Notes: generated from the letters alone by a model not told the origin. DNA of 64,000 nucleotides from Ovis canadensis (GCF_042477335.2 NC_091254.1:97153501-97217500), one strand, 5' to 3'. Positions 33,378 through 44,901 are shown, numbered from the stretch's first letter. Program-made: numbers and translations.

Positions 33378-33575
33378 GGGCTTCCTAGTGGCTCAGACGG
33401 TAAAGAATCTGCCTGCAATGCAGCAGGCCCAGGTTCAGTCCCTGGGTTGTGAAGATCCTTTGGAGAAGGGAATGGCAACCCACTCCGATATTCTTGTCTG
33501 GGAAATCCTGTGGACAGAGGAGCCTGGTGGGCTACAGTCCACAGTGTTGCAAAGAGTTGAACACGACTTAGCAAC
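33378..33575 (+). mobile_element. Bov-tA SINE
   Basis: Plus strand: 'tgggcttcctagtggctcag' to 'acacgacttagcaaccaaac'. Faces the minus-strand copy about 300 bases to the left. Confidence 0.93.
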
Positions 33576-33599
33576 CAAACAATGACAGTGACTCTTAGA

Positions 33600-33925
33600 T
33601 CCTTTGATATAACCAAGCCAGAATGCCCAGAATTTTCATCAAAAAATCTACACACAATAAATGCTAGAGAGGGTATGGAGAACAGTGAACCTCGTGCACT
33701 GTTGGTGGAATGTGGCCTCTACGGTGAGTAGCATGGAGTTTCCTTAAAAGACTAAACCAGAACCACCATATGACCCAGCAACCCCACTCTTGGACACACA
33801 CCCTGAGAAAACCGTAATTCACCAAGGCACGTGCACCCCAGTGTTCTCTGCAGCTCTGTTACAACAGCCAGGACGTAGACACAGCCTAAGTCCAGCAACA
33901 GACGAAGAGATGAAAAGATGCGAGC
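33600..33925 (+). mobile_element. L1 ORF2 3' fragment
   Basis: Plus-strand L1 sequence of the ORF2 C-terminal region ('acaataaatgctagagaggg', 'ccatatgacccagcaacccc', 'tgttacaacagccaggacg'). It ends before the L1 3' UTR. Confidence 0.85.
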
Positions 33926-33957
33926 CAGATAGTTTTAATAAAAACTCTATAGTACGT

Positions 33958-34231
33958 CGGAGAAGGCGATGGCAAACCCACTCCAGCACTCTTGCCTGGA
34001 AAATCCCGTGGACAGAGGAGCCTGGTGGGCTGCAGTCCATGGGGTCGCTCAGAGTCGGACACGACTGAGAGACTTCACTTTCACTTTTCACTTTCATGCA
34101 TTGGAGAAGGAAACGGAGACCCACTCCAGTGTTCTTGCCTGGAGACTCCCAGGGATGGGGGAGCCTGGTGGGCTGCCGTCTATGGGGTCGCAGAGTCGGA
34201 CATGAGTGAAGCGACTTAGCAGCTGCAGCAG
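33958..34231 (+). mobile_element. Bov-A2 dimer SINE
   Basis: Two Bov-A units in tandem without a tRNA head: unit one 33,958-34,090 and unit two 34,100-34,231, joined by 'cactttcatgcattggag'. Flanking repeats ctatagtacgt (33,947-33,957) and ctatagtatgt (34,232-34,242) match at 10 of 11 bases. Confidence 0.95.
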
Positions 34232-34242
34232 CTATAGTATGT

Positions 34243-35228
34243 AGTGATGTTATTTTTCCAGTCAGAGAATTTAGCAGAAATGTGGATATTTTTTACCTCA
34301 GGAGTTTTCAGGACCACTTGACCACTGCCTTATTCTGACTCCTGGAAACTGAAATCAGTGATGGTACAACAATTATGGGTTAGCTATAAATTAAAGGTTA
34401 AATATATTTAAACCAAAAGAAAAACAATGATATTTTGGAAAGTAGAATATTTTAAAACTAAAAATGTTTCTGGATTGTTGGTACCATTTATAAAACTGCA
34501 AACACTTTTATGAATAACACATAGATGCATAAATAGATTTCACACCACAAATGTGGTCTCAACAACTATGACACAATGTCTGAAGTTGTCTGAGCCTCAT
34601 CTTTCTGCCAATAGGCTCTGCATGTACAGATGATATCAGTATCTCCATGGGAATGAAGGCACTCAAATGATGGTTCCCAGCCTCAGAAATTCTGCAGGTG
34701 AAATCTGAAACTGGCCCCATCCTGGAGGGCAAGGAGAGACCAAGAAAGAGTCAGCTACTGCAGACTGGTAGTTGGCAGGTGTAGCAAGCACGGAGACTTA
34801 CCTCCAAGGCTTGTCCTGGATCTGCAAGACGAATGGACCGCCGCACTTGCCCAGTAGAATCTTGAAAGTTTACGGAAAGATCTTAGTGGAGCTCAGGCAC
34901 AGGCAGTGTCCGGACGGTCTCACAGTGACCTGAGTACTGCATCCCTGAACTCAGTGCCCCCTGCGGGGACAGTGGGCAGAGTGGCCGTCCCAGGCTCAGG
35001 GAAGGGGTGAGAAGCCCCTGCTTCCCCACGCGGAACTCAGGGGTCAACCGGGGGCCACATCCTGTCTATAACCTCCTCCCGAAGAACCACACTGTAATAT
35101 AAAAACACAAATAATTTAAGTTTAAAAGAGGGAAGAGACACCAAGAAACTACTAACCAAAAAAAAAAAAAAAAAGCTGGAGATATTATTATCAGAAAAAG
35201 TAAACTTTATTCCAAAGAATACTAGGTG
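34243..35228. other. Unique DNA
   Basis: No gene. 34,600-35,090 is GC-richer and unassigned. A run of 17 A at 35,158-35,174 could be a retroposon tail, but no body can be recognised to its left. Confidence 0.4.
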
Positions 35229-37112
35229 TTCAGTTCAGTTGCTCAATCGTGTCTGACTCTTTGCAACCCCATGGACCGCAGCACACCGGCCCTCCCTGTC
35301 ATCACCAACTCCTGGAGTTCACCCAAACCCATGTCCATCGAGTCGGTGATGCCATCCAACCATCTCATCCTCTGTAGCCCCCTTCTCCCGCCTTCCATCT
35401 TTCCCAGGTCCAGGGTATTTTCAAGTGAGTTAACTCTTCCCATCAGGTAGCCAAAGTATTGGAGCTTCAGCTTCAACATCAGTCCTTCCAATGAACACTC
35501 GGGACTGATCTCCTTTAGGATGGACTGTTTGGATCTCCTTGGAGTCCAAGAGACTCTCAAGAGTCTTCTCCAACACCACAGTTCAGAAGCATCAATTCTT
35601 CACTGCTCAGCTTTCATTATAGTCCAACTCTCACATCCATACACAACTCCTGGAAAAACCATAGCCTTGACTAGATGGACCTTTGTTGGCAAAGTAATGT
35701 CTCTGCTTTTTAATATGCCATCTAAGTTGGTCATAACTTTTCTTCCAAGGAGCAAGCGTCTTTTAATTTCATGGCTGCAGTCATCATCTGTAGTGATTTT
35801 GGAGCCCAGAAAAATAAAGTCTGTCACTGTTTCCGCAGTTTTCCCATCTATTTGCCATGAAGTGATGGGACCAGATGCCATGATCTTAGTTTTCTGAATG
35901 TTGAGTTTTAAGCCAGCTTTTAACTCTCCTCTTTCACTTTTGTCAAGAGGTTGTTTAGTTCCTCTTCTCTTCCAGCCATAAGGGTGGTGTCATCTGCATA
36001 TCTGAGGTTATTGATATTTTTCCCAGCAATTTTGATTCCAGCTTGTGCTTCATCCAGCCCAGCATTTCTCATGGCGTACTCTGCATATAAATTAAATAAG
36101 CAGGGTGACAATATACAGCCTTGATGTACTCCTTTCCTGATTTGGAACCAGTCTGTTGTTCCATGTCCAGTTTTAACTGTTGGTTCTTGACCTGCGAACA
36201 GATTTCTCAGGAGGCAGGTCAAGTAGTCTGGTATATCCACCTCTGGAATAATTTTCCAGTTTGTTGTGATCCATACAGTCAAAGGCTTTGGCATAGTCAA
36301 TAAAGCAGAAGTAGATGTTTTTCTGGAACTCTCTAGCTTTTTCGATGATCCGATAGATGTCGGCAATTTGATCTTTGGTTCCTCTGTGGACTGAGTTAGT
36401 CACTCAGTCGTGTCTGACTCTTTTCGACCCCCCAAACTGGAGCCCACTAGGCTTCTCTGTCCATGCAATTCTCCAGGCAAGAATACTGGAGTGAATTGCC
36501 ATTCCCTTCTCCAGAGGAACTTTCCAACCGAGGGATCGAACCCTGGTCTCCTGCCTTGCAGGCAGATTCATTACCATTTGAGCTACATGGAAGTCTCTAA
36601 AGACTCTCTGAAGAGGAAGTCTCTGGTTCCTCTGCCTTTTCTAAATCTAGCTTGAACATCTGGAAGTTCTGTTCAAGTACTGTTGAAGCCTGGCTTGGAG
36701 ACTTTTGAGCATTACTTTACTAGTGTGTGAGATGAGTGCAATTGTGCAATAGTTTGAGCATTCTTTGGCATTGCCTTTCTTTGGGATTAGAATGAAAGCT
36801 GACCTTTTCCAGTCCTGTGGCAATTGCTGAGTTTTCCAAATTTGCTGGCATATTGTGTACAATGCTTTCACAGCATCATCTTTCAGGATTTGAAATAGCT
36901 CAACTGGAATTCCATCACCTCCACTAGCTTTGTTCATAGTGATGCTTCCTAAGGCCCACTTGACTTTGCATGCCAGGTGAGTGATCAAGGTGAGTGATCA
37001 CACTATCATGATTATCTGGGTCATGAAGATCTTTTTTGTACAGTTCTTCTGTGTATTCTTGTCACTTCTTCTTAATATCTTCTGCTTCTGTTAGGTCCAT
37101 AACATTTCTATC
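35229..37112 (-). mobile_element. BovB LINE, 5'-truncated, split by a SINE
   Basis: Minus-strand BovB with its 3' tail at about 35,230 and 5' truncation at about 37,112. RT motif B (QGCILSPCLFN) and YADD are visible in 35,920-36,366. The C-terminal segment is in 35,600-35,881 and 35,243-35,560. Frameshifts separate these. A Bov-tA SINE interrupts it at 36,387-36,620. Confidence 0.94.
36387..36620 (-). mobile_element. Bov-tA SINE inside BovB, 14-bp target duplication
   Basis: Minus-strand Bov-tA in the middle of the BovB RT region. The BovB sequence ctttggttcctctg (36,373-36,386) is repeated as ctctggttcctctg (36,621-36,634), one mismatch. That identifies the insertion site and shows the SINE is younger than the LINE. 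Confidence 0.95.
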
Positions 37113-37279
37113 ATTTCAAAATGATAAAGGGATCAATTCACCAGAAGCGCAGAACAAGTTTAAACATTATGCACTGAAAATGCAAATTCTAAATGCATGA
37201 AGCAAAAACTCACAGAACTGTGAGGAAAACTACAAAAATTCAAAATCATGGCTGGAGATTTGAGTACCCCTCCCTCCAT

Positions 37280-37835
37280 AACTGATGGAATAGTGTCTTT
37301 GTTTGGGTTGCCATGACGAAGTCTCTGTTGCTGCTGCTGTTTAGTCCGCCTCTGCGACCCCATGGACTGTAGCCCACCAGGCTCCTCTGTCCATGAGATT
37401 CTCCAGGCAAGAACCCTGGAGTGGGTTGCCATTTCCTTCTCCAGGGGATCTACCTGACCCAGGGACTGAACCTTGACTTCTTTACCACCAAGCCACCTGG
37501 GAAACCCAAATTAGTGTAGGCTTATTGACAACACAAATTCATTTCTCACATTTCTGGAGGCCGGAAGTCAGATCAGGGCCCCAGCACGGTCGGACTCTGG
37601 GGAAGGCCCTCTTGTGTGTTGCAGGTGGCCGTCTTTTCATTGCGTTCTCTCATGGCAGAGAATACAGCGCAAACAAGCACGCTCTCTATCTTCTCGTCAC
37701 CAGCCGCATCATGGGGGCTCCACCCACATGACCTCATCGCCCCCCAAAGCCCCTCCCCTGAGTCCCTTCACCTCAGGGTAAGGATATCCACGGATGAATT
37801 TCAGAGGCACACAAGCACTCAGTTCACAGAAAACA
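37280..37835 (-). mobile_element. Ancient L1M-like repeat, split by a SINE
   Basis: 'tgtttgggttgccatgacga' on the left and 'tttctcacatttctggaggc', 'ctcatggcagagaa', 'ggggctccacccacatgacc' on the right of a SINE are parts of the same placental repeat seen at 7.67 kb, here reversed. The frames at 37,525-37,840 lie inside it and are not genes. Confidence 0.6.
37325..37508 (-). mobile_element. Bov-tA SINE
   Basis: Minus strand with a CTG-repeat tail ('ttgctgctgctgtttag') on the left and the tRNA head at the right ('aagccacctgggaaaccc'). Inserted in the ancient L1M-like repeat. Part of the head is deleted. Confidence 0.9.
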
Positions 37836-38797
37836 AATAGGGAAACTGGACTGTCATATACTTTGGAGACTCAGGAGTTACAACTGTGCGTTGATTTAAA
37901 CATGATCCTGTTTCCCAGTGAAAGACATGAAATTCTCTTTTTGCTGTCCCATAGCAACAGCGAATGTCCATAGTTAAGGACATAATTTTAATCTAGACGT
38001 GTTATTTTATGGAAAATGAACAGCTCCATTCCCCACAATGTTAAGAATGAGCAAATTACTGCATTTTCATTTTAAAATTTCCAGTTCTTTCAGGACAGGT
38101 ATGTGAGAGGTACAGTGGACTCTGAGTGTAATAAAGTACAAAGCATTGGCCACACACCCTTTCCCATGATAATTTATGCTCTGAAAAGTGACAAGAGCTC
38201 TCAGTCAGGATGCGAAAGTAGCTGTGTTGGAGTTTCTATTTGAGGCAATCCTCTTTACTACGGCACACCTTCCAGGGTTGCCAAAGCTGGATAATGCCTG
38301 CCTCTGTGCTAGGGGAAGAATTACTATTTCAGAATTGGATGTCTCCTTGTAAACAGTGCTCACCAACGGCAAACCAGCATTTATATCTTACTTTAAAGAG
38401 AAAAATTACCTCTGGGAACTGAACCAATATTGACATTCTTAATAATATATTGCCTATATGCTTGGTTAGCAAAATCATTTTTTAAAACCTTATCAACGTC
38501 AATTGTGTATTTTAAGCCACTGCTATGACTACAGGATGCAGAATGTGATGGGAATAGCTGGAATATAAATGGGATCTTGTTTATGATTCATAGGGTTTTA
38601 TGAAGATATTTTCTTTTCGTTTCTTATAACTATAAACTGCTCTTGTAGAAACATATATGATATATATAAACCTATATCAAATATACAACCTATATCTGAG
38701 GAATATAAGCATGCTAGTCATAGTCACGGTAAATGCTCATGCTGAGCTCACATTAGTATTTTAGCAGGCATTTTTTATTTTATGTGTACAGAGTTTG
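37836..38797. other. Unique AT-rich DNA
   Basis: No gene or assignable repeat. Confidence 0.45.
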
Positions 38798-38995
38798 AGA
38801 GCAGTCAGTCATGTCTGCCTCTCTGCTACTCTATGGACTGTAGCCTGCCAGGCTCCTCTACCCATGAAATTTTCCAGGCAAGAATACTGGAGTGGGTTGC
38901 CATTCCCTTCTCCAGGGGCTCTTCCTGATTGAGGGATTGAACTTGGGTCTCCTGCATTGCAGGTGGGTTCTTCACTGTCTGAAGCACCAGGGAGC
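38798..38995 (-). mobile_element. Bov-tA SINE
   Basis: Minus strand, moderately diverged: 'gcagtcagtcatgtctgcct' to 'gtctgaagcaccaggga'. Confidence 0.9.
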
Positions 38996-39039
38996 TTAAA
39001 AGCTAGTTACCAGAGCTAACTTTTGGTAGGTTAGCTCTC

Positions 39040-39246
39040 TTCTACTATGGATAACCAACAAGGATCTACTGTATAGTACAGGGAACTCTGCTCAGTGTTA
39101 TGTGGCAGTCTGGATGGGAGGGGAGTTGGGGAGAATGGATACACGTATATGCATGACTGAGTCCCTTTCCTGTGTGCCTGAAACCATCACAACATTGTTA
39201 ATGATCACAATGGTTAACAGTACAAAATAAAATGTTAAAAAAAAAA
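39040..39246 (+). mobile_element. L1 3' UTR with poly(A) tail
   Basis: Plus-strand ruminant L1 3' end: 'ataaccaacaaggatctact', 'gtatagtacagggaactctg', 'ctgaaaccatcacaacattg', ending in A-rich tail 39,238-39,246. Confidence 0.83.
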
Positions 39247-40239
39247 GAGAAATGGAATGGTTTCACATATTATACAACACAATAAACACAGAAATGAGTA
39301 ATAGTCCTCACAGTCCATATCTACCTCTTGGTGTCAATATATAAAAGGACAAGAAAACAATTAGGTGATGAAACATTTATTTTCCTTTGAATTCATACTC
39401 ATTCTTACTAGTCTACATTATTTTTAAAACTATTGTTGAATTGCTTTGGTGAATTCTATGATGTTGTAAATTATTTTTATAAGAAATTAAATCTGGCTTG
39501 GGATTCGTTCTCCTCACATTATATAGAGAAAGGGTCTCCAGACAGTCTCACATCATTACGAAGTAAATTAGCTCATTTCATTGATCCTATTTTGAAATTC
39601 AAAAAAATGTATCTCAAATAATGGAAGTATATGATATATAAATGAAAATCAAGACAGTAGCTCAGAGTCATTATTAATCCTTTCCTGAACATGCACTGGT
39701 ATAATGTCATTTAATATGAAACTTATATTCCATGCAGACATCCCTAGATCTTCTATTTTTCATATACACATGTAGCATACGGTTTATGCAAATATATCCG
39801 ATAATTAATAATATAATTATAATCTCACTGGAATAAACAGTTACTGAGTGTTATAAACAAGGCCTCTGCTATTATCCGCCTGCTACTATATACTATTATG
39901 TGTCTGTACATATGTTTACAAACTCATCTGTACATATATATATGTATATCACATTAGCTCTGGAATTAATATCGAATACGGCCCTCATAGCAAAATGTGG
40001 ACAGTGAAATATATTTACACAGCCAAGCAAAACCAGAATCTTGGGGAGTGGGCAGGGCAGCTTTCTATTCTGTCCTGAAAACGGCAACAGTGCGCGATTG
40101 CCTGGAGTTGGGCTTTTCCTTGCCGGGGGTAGTCGTCCCAGGCTTAAGTTAGTTATTTCGGAGATTTCAGGAGAATCTCAGGGGCTCTCGAATACCAGAG
40201 CGGGAAGGTCGGCCAGGGCCTCTGCGTCTTTAAACAGGG
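39247..40239. other. Unique DNA upstream of the CpG island
   Basis: AT-rich to about 40,000, then a sharp rise in GC. No young repeat lies in the last kilobase before the island, as is usual for active promoters. Confidence 0.5.
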
Positions 40240-40450
40240 TCACTCCTCTGCTCGGGTGACAACTGCCAGAGCCCTCGCGATGGCCTTTGTTCGGGTCGGC
40301 CGGCTCACGGGGGATGCCCGCTCCAGGTCGCAGCCCCGGGCCACCGCGCAGGGGCCCCGCGCCCGGGCCGCCACCCCCGCGTTCCCGTCCCGCTGCCCCG
40401 CTTCTGGCCGAGCCCGGACGCAGAAGTTTGAAGAGTGAGCCCGGTTCTTA

Positions 40451-40478
40451 GATTGGCCCGCGAGGCGGGAGGCGGGAG
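40451..40478 (+). promoter_or_regulatory. Inverted CCAAT box and tandem GC boxes
   Basis: gattggc (inverted CCAAT, NF-Y type, 40,451-40,457) is followed eight bases later by aggcgggaggcgggag (40,463-40,478), two Sp1/KLF-type boxes. A start site a few tens of bases downstream would fit. Confidence 0.5.
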
Positions 40479-40499
40479 AAGCCGGAGGGGGGACCGGAG

Positions 40500-40825
40500 G
40501 CGCAGCGAGAGCAGAGAGGCGCGGTCCCGGCGCGCGAGCGCGTGGGAAGGAGGCGGCGGCCGGCCCGGACGGAGGCGGGCCCCGCGGAGCCCCTGCGGCC
40601 GGAGCGGCGCCCGGGAGCCCGAGCGCGGCCGCGGAAGCCGGGCCCCGGCCGCCCAGCCCGCACCGCCGGCCGGGACGAGAGCGGCGCTCAGCGGCCCCGG
40701 GTGCGCCCGCCCGAGCGCGCCGCGGCCCCGGGGAAGCGCAGGGCAGCAGCGCGCCGCGCACCCTCGCGGGGCGCACTCGGAGCCGACTCCCGGGGTCCCG
40801 GCTGCGGGGCACCCTTCTCCAGCAG
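40500..40825 (+). other. Candidate non-coding first exon
   Basis: The stretch from the GC boxes to the splice donor ctccagcag|gtagggg (exon end 40,825, GT at 40,826-40,827) contains no ATG. The ATG-free tract extends from 40,317 to 41,228. Open frames across it are GC-rich chance frames with arginine/proline/glycine composition. I infer a 5' UTR exon of an unidentified gene continuing to the right. The true start site cannot be placed from sequence alone. Confidence 0.4.
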
Positions 40826-41183
40826 GTAGGGGCGGCGGCGGGCGCCGGGCGCGGTCCCCAGCGCGGGGTGCTTTGGCCGGGCAGCCTCGCCTCCCGGTCC
40901 CGAGGTTCGGCGGGGCGACCGCGGGAGGCTGTGGGCTGCTGGCACCTGCCTCGCCGGGTTCCCCCTCCCCAGCCAGAGTCCCGGGGTGGAGACGGGAGCG
41001 GGCGTGGAGAGGGGGCTGGCGATCTCTTTCCCGGAAGGGGACGCGGGCTGAGAGCTGAAACCCTCCGAACTCTGGACCAGCCCGGGAGGAGACGACAGGC
41101 TGCCGGTTGAGAGGGGCTGGAAGCCTCTGGTTGCCACGGGAGACGGGAGGAGCGGCGCGGGGGGGCCCTCCGCGGCCACTCCT

Positions 41184-41201
41184 GGGGGGCGGGGGGTGGG
41201 G
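41184..41201 (+). other. G-quadruplex motif
   Basis: ggggggcggggggtgggg contains at least four G3 runs separated by single bases, a strong G4 pattern about 360 bases downstream of the candidate donor. Confidence 0.7.
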
Positions 41202-41940
41202 TTCGGCCCCTTTCTCTTTTTCTTTGGGGATGCAAGAGGGCGACGACTTCAGAGAACAAAGATATAGGGGTGAAGGAGGCCCCCCAGGCCGTCGCTTCTT
41301 CCACCCATCTGCTGACCCTTGACCGTGACCCCCCGCGGGACAATGTCGCTCCATTGTCTCAGGGGTCCGGCCACTACCGGGTGGGCCACGTCGGCGGGGA
41401 GCGCAGTCCTCACCCAGGGCTCTTCATTCGGGCCTCCCGCTCGCCCCCACCCACCCCAGCCAGCCCCCGCCCCATCTTTCCTGGCTGGGGGAAACCAAGG
41501 AGGTCTGTGAAAGTGTTGGGTTTAATGGTCGCTTGTATCCACCCCCCTCCCCGCCCCAAAAGGTAAGGGAGGTGATTGTCATCAAGTCCTGTTAGCATTT
41601 CTGTCGTTTACGGAAAAGCTGTAGCTACTCACCGGGGGGCTCAGAGCTCCAGTTTTGGGGGGGAAGGAGCCAAAGGCATTTCAATTGTGTGTGAAGCGTT
41701 TGCCACTGGGAAGAATTCCTTAGCCATTGGAGGAGGAGGGGTTGTCTTCTGCTCAGCGGGGCCAAGAAAACTTAGCTGCTGTGAATCGGCCAGAGCAGTC
41801 CGTGGGCAGGAAGGGGGGCGCGCCGGCGGTCTTTATCCTGCTAAGTGCAAAAGCTCCGGAAGCGCTCGTCCTCTGAGAGGGGGCTTTCTTTGGGGATCTC
41901 GTAAAGGTGGCTGGAATTTTTGCTCAGGTGAAGGTTAAAG

Positions 41941-42574
41941 TGTCTCGAACATTAGCTTTTTTTTGGGGGGGGGCGTTATTTATGAACCCCCTACAGACTC
42001 TGCATGAATTTCCTAGTGATTCAGAGCAAGAGGCTCCAAGGTTGTCCCTGAGATCCTGAAAGGAAAACCGTGGGACTGGGAGGAAGGGAGGGGAGCCACA
42101 CCCCCGCCTGGGCTGGCCAGCAGCCTCTTTATGGGGTTACTGCCTAGCTGGCAGGGTGGGTTACAGTTTGCTCCGGGTAGGTCTAAAGGCTTTGAAGGTG
42201 ATTTGTCATCCTTGGGTTAAGGGTCCTCCTGAACATATCTATGTGTCTGTGTGACGCTGTTTAGTTTATTAAAATTAAACAAGCATGTGTGACACGTACC
42301 TGACTCCCAGGGTCCCTGATCATGTGTGATGAACCTGTGTGTGCGTATGAGGTTATAGCTGAGGGGCTTTGGGAAGCCAGAGTATATGCCATTGCTTTAG
42401 AGACTGATATGCCCCAGGGATATAGTACTCGCTATAAAAAGTCATTCCAAGTGTGATGTTTATTTATTAAAGGGAAAATACATATAATCAGTACAGTTTT
42501 ATAATGGTCTGGTTGAGCTTATCTGTGTCCTGTCAAACTTGGGGGAGTGAAATGGTTTTAGTACACAGTAAAAT
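41941..42574. other. Island shore and unique DNA
   Basis: Starts with a T8G9 tract (41,957-41,973). GC falls steadily. No gene or repeat assigned. Confidence 0.45.
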
Positions 42575-42910
42575 AGTTGAAGTGTTTCTTAAACTATAAT
42601 TTTACAATGTTGTGTTAGTTTCAGGCGTATAGCCACAGCGATGCAGTTTAATATATATGTATAACACTATATATGTGTATGCCTAGATAACTACATGTTG
42701 TGTGCTGTGCACTATAGTATGTGTGGTCACAGAATCACTGTGCTATACACCTAAAACTAAAAATATATAACTTACAACTGAATACACATATATGTTTTGT
42801 TTTTCAGAGTCTTTTACCCTCATAGGTTACTACAAAATATTAAATTGTAGTTTCCTGTGCTATACAGTAGGTCCTTGTAGGTTATCTATTTTGTGTATAG
42901 TCATTAGTAT
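42575..42910 (-). mobile_element. L1 3' UTR, composite
   Basis: Outer parts are the L1 3' end in reverse ('ttacaatgttgtgttagttt' and 'gctatacagtaggtccttg'). Between them, about 42,700-42,775, a piece in the forward direction ('ctgtgctatacacctaaaac') is present, so either an internal inversion or a second insertion has occurred. Confidence 0.75.
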
Positions 42911-44109
42911 ATTTTAATCTGAAATAGCTAGTTTATTTTGCACAAGCAATTAATACGTTAAAGATTTGCTGCTTCTGATCTGAGGACGCTTGGCGATAAC
43001 AGCTCCAGGAGCTACTGGGGTGGGTCATTAATGTAATCTGTGGGTAAATCAGTACTCCTTCAGATAAAGAGAATGCCCACTGAATATAAGCCTGCTGCAG
43101 AGCAGAATGCTCTTGAGGGAGAATGAATAAAAATAGAAACATTTCCTCCTACTTAAGAAATCAGGCAAGTAAGTCTGTTGAGTAAAACCATAGCTTGTGT
43201 AATGCCTATGTGATCCTATATTATACGTGTGTATGTGTGCCCATACCTATCTTTATACGTGACTTGCGGGTCATTGCATTTATTACATTTGTACAGGTGA
43301 GAAAAGACATCGCTATGGAACTGGGGTATTTGAATGTGATGTTTCTTTGAATTTGAGCATGTGCTTAGCTGAGGACCGCAGAAGTAGATCTGCCTCTGAG
43401 GTCTTATCATCGGGGCAAATCCTGGCCAGTGGCGGCGCATTTTATAGAATGAGAAAAGGCTGGGTGCGAAGGAGCTTGTAAGGTAACTGCAAGTAACTAC
43501 CCAAGCCCCAGTTCTGCAAATGAAGAACAGGAGGCCCATAGCTTTGGGGTCATTTTGGTCAAGATCCCAGAACTCGATCTTGGCAAGGTTATTAGGCTTT
43601 GCTCTTTCTGCCTACAGGAGTGTCTGCCAGGTGGGATAGTGGGGTCTGTAGGTGGTCAGTTTTGATATCAGTGCTCTCTCCCCGCCCCTCACTCCTCTCC
43701 TGGTGGTCCTCCTTTCTGCCCACCCTCCTTCTGGCTCACCTCTGCCCACAGGGCACCTTTCCCAGGGTGTTCCACCCTTCCCTGGACCTTCCCCACCATC
43801 ATGTGCCTGCCCTGGAGTCCCTAATCTTGGTTGGCCTCTGTGATTCCTGGGTTTTCTCTCCCACTGTAGTGAAGTGGGAAGCATCGTCCAAGGTTTCCTC
43901 ATTTCTCAGCCCCTCTCTTTCCCTCCCAGTACTTCCCATCAGCCCCTGTGTCTTTACAATTCTACCTGATAAGTACTGCTGAGATTCACCTCCTCTATTC
44001 TGACCTTTTATGACTTTTAGCCAGGGCTTCATCACCCCCTGCCCAGGATAAGGGATCAGTTTCTAATTAATCTTCCCCCTCTAGCCTGTTCCCTCACATC
44101 CAGTCTAAC
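42911..44109. other. Unique DNA
   Basis: No assignable young repeat. 43,500-43,580 has a faint MIR-like pattern. 43,640-43,990 is CT-rich; its overlapping frames on both strands (127 and 96 codons) have no recognisable product. Confidence 0.4.
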
Positions 44110-44340
44110 AGACGCAAGGGTGATTTATCAGAAATGTGGATTTGACCCCGAGGCCTCCTGCTGAAAAGCCCTCAGGGAATCCCTTCGCCCACAGCGTCCA
44201 GCATGGGCTGCTCCGCATGGCCTCTGCTGTCCTTCCTGACTTCACCCTGCCCACCCTCCAACCTCCTCTCGACTCTCTTGACTCCCGTCTTCTGCTTGGA
44301 CCACCCCGAGCTGCATGTGCCCCTCCACGTGGAACTTAGC
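44110..44340. mobile_element. L2-like fossil
   Basis: 'gatttatcagaaatgtggat', 'gaaaagccctcagggaatcc' and 'catggcctctgctgtccttc' follow the pattern of an old L2-type repeat. High divergence, low confidence. Confidence 0.35.
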
Positions 44341-44614
44341 ATCTCTTAACCCACAGACCTGATTGTGGCTCCTTTGAGCTGGGAAGGTGCTGCTCCTGTC
44401 TCTGCTCAGGGCTGGGGTCAAATCCAGAACGTCTTTCCCGAGAAGCTCTCCCCAGGGATGTCCAGCTTTCTGATGTCCCCTTACTGCAGGTGCAGGTAAT
44501 GCTAGTGTCATCAGAAGAACCTTTGCATTCAAGTTCATCACTAAAGGGATGCTGCTTTTAAGCTGAAATCCTACCCAATGGCCCATCTCTGGGGACCCTG
44601 CCTCCCAGGTAATG

Positions 44615-44714
44615 TTGTTCAGTTGCTCAGTCGTGTCTGACTCTTGGTGACCCCATGGACTGCAGCACGCCAGGCTTCCCTGTCCTTCGCTAACTCCCAG
44701 AGTTTGTGCAAACA
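44615..44714 (-). mobile_element. BovB-derived 3' fragment with 11-bp target duplication
   Basis: A 100-base minus-strand BovB/ART2 tail ('ttgttcagttgctcagtcgt' to 'gagtttgtgcaaaca'). Perfect repeats cccaggtaatg at 44,604-44,614 and 44,715-44,725 bracket it, so it is a complete severely truncated insertion. Confidence 0.94.
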
Positions 44715-44901
44715 CCCAGGTAATGAGCCTTAAGCAAAAATGCCTTTGTTTAGCTCACAGGAGTCCTGGCCCACCTGTGGAGGCAGGCAATAAAGAAGCA
44801 ATAAAGAGGCCCTGCCCTCCCTCCTTTTGGAGGCTGGCCGGCGCCAGGTAATGTGTGACAGTAAGCCTCACCCCTTTTAATATAAAAGAAACCTGAATTC
44901 T

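Larger units (their letters stand above)
40240..41940. promoter_or_regulatory. CpG island, probable promoter
   Basis: The only CpG-dense region in the window. Example: the 60 bases 40,501-40,560 contain 12 CpG dinucleotides, where most of the window has none or one per 60 bases. The core is 40,240-41,220; a weaker shore reaches about 41,940. It lacks all repeats, has no TATA box that I can see, and carries CCAAT and GC boxes. This is the usual architecture of a broad CpG-island promoter. Direction is inferred as + from the CCAAT/GC boxes followed by a splice donor, but transcription on both strands is possible: a good minus-strand donor (ccg|gtgagt in complement) lies at about 41,632. Confidence 0.85.

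Noticed and set aside
40240..41354. Long open frames across the CpG island on both strands (up to 367 codons)
   Set aside because: GC-rich DNA has few stops by chance. The frames overlap on both strands, are dominated by R, P, G, A and S, and show no domain.
43599..43982. A 127-codon frame in CT-rich DNA
   Set aside because: Low-complexity P/S/L composition, with an equally long frame on the opposite strand.
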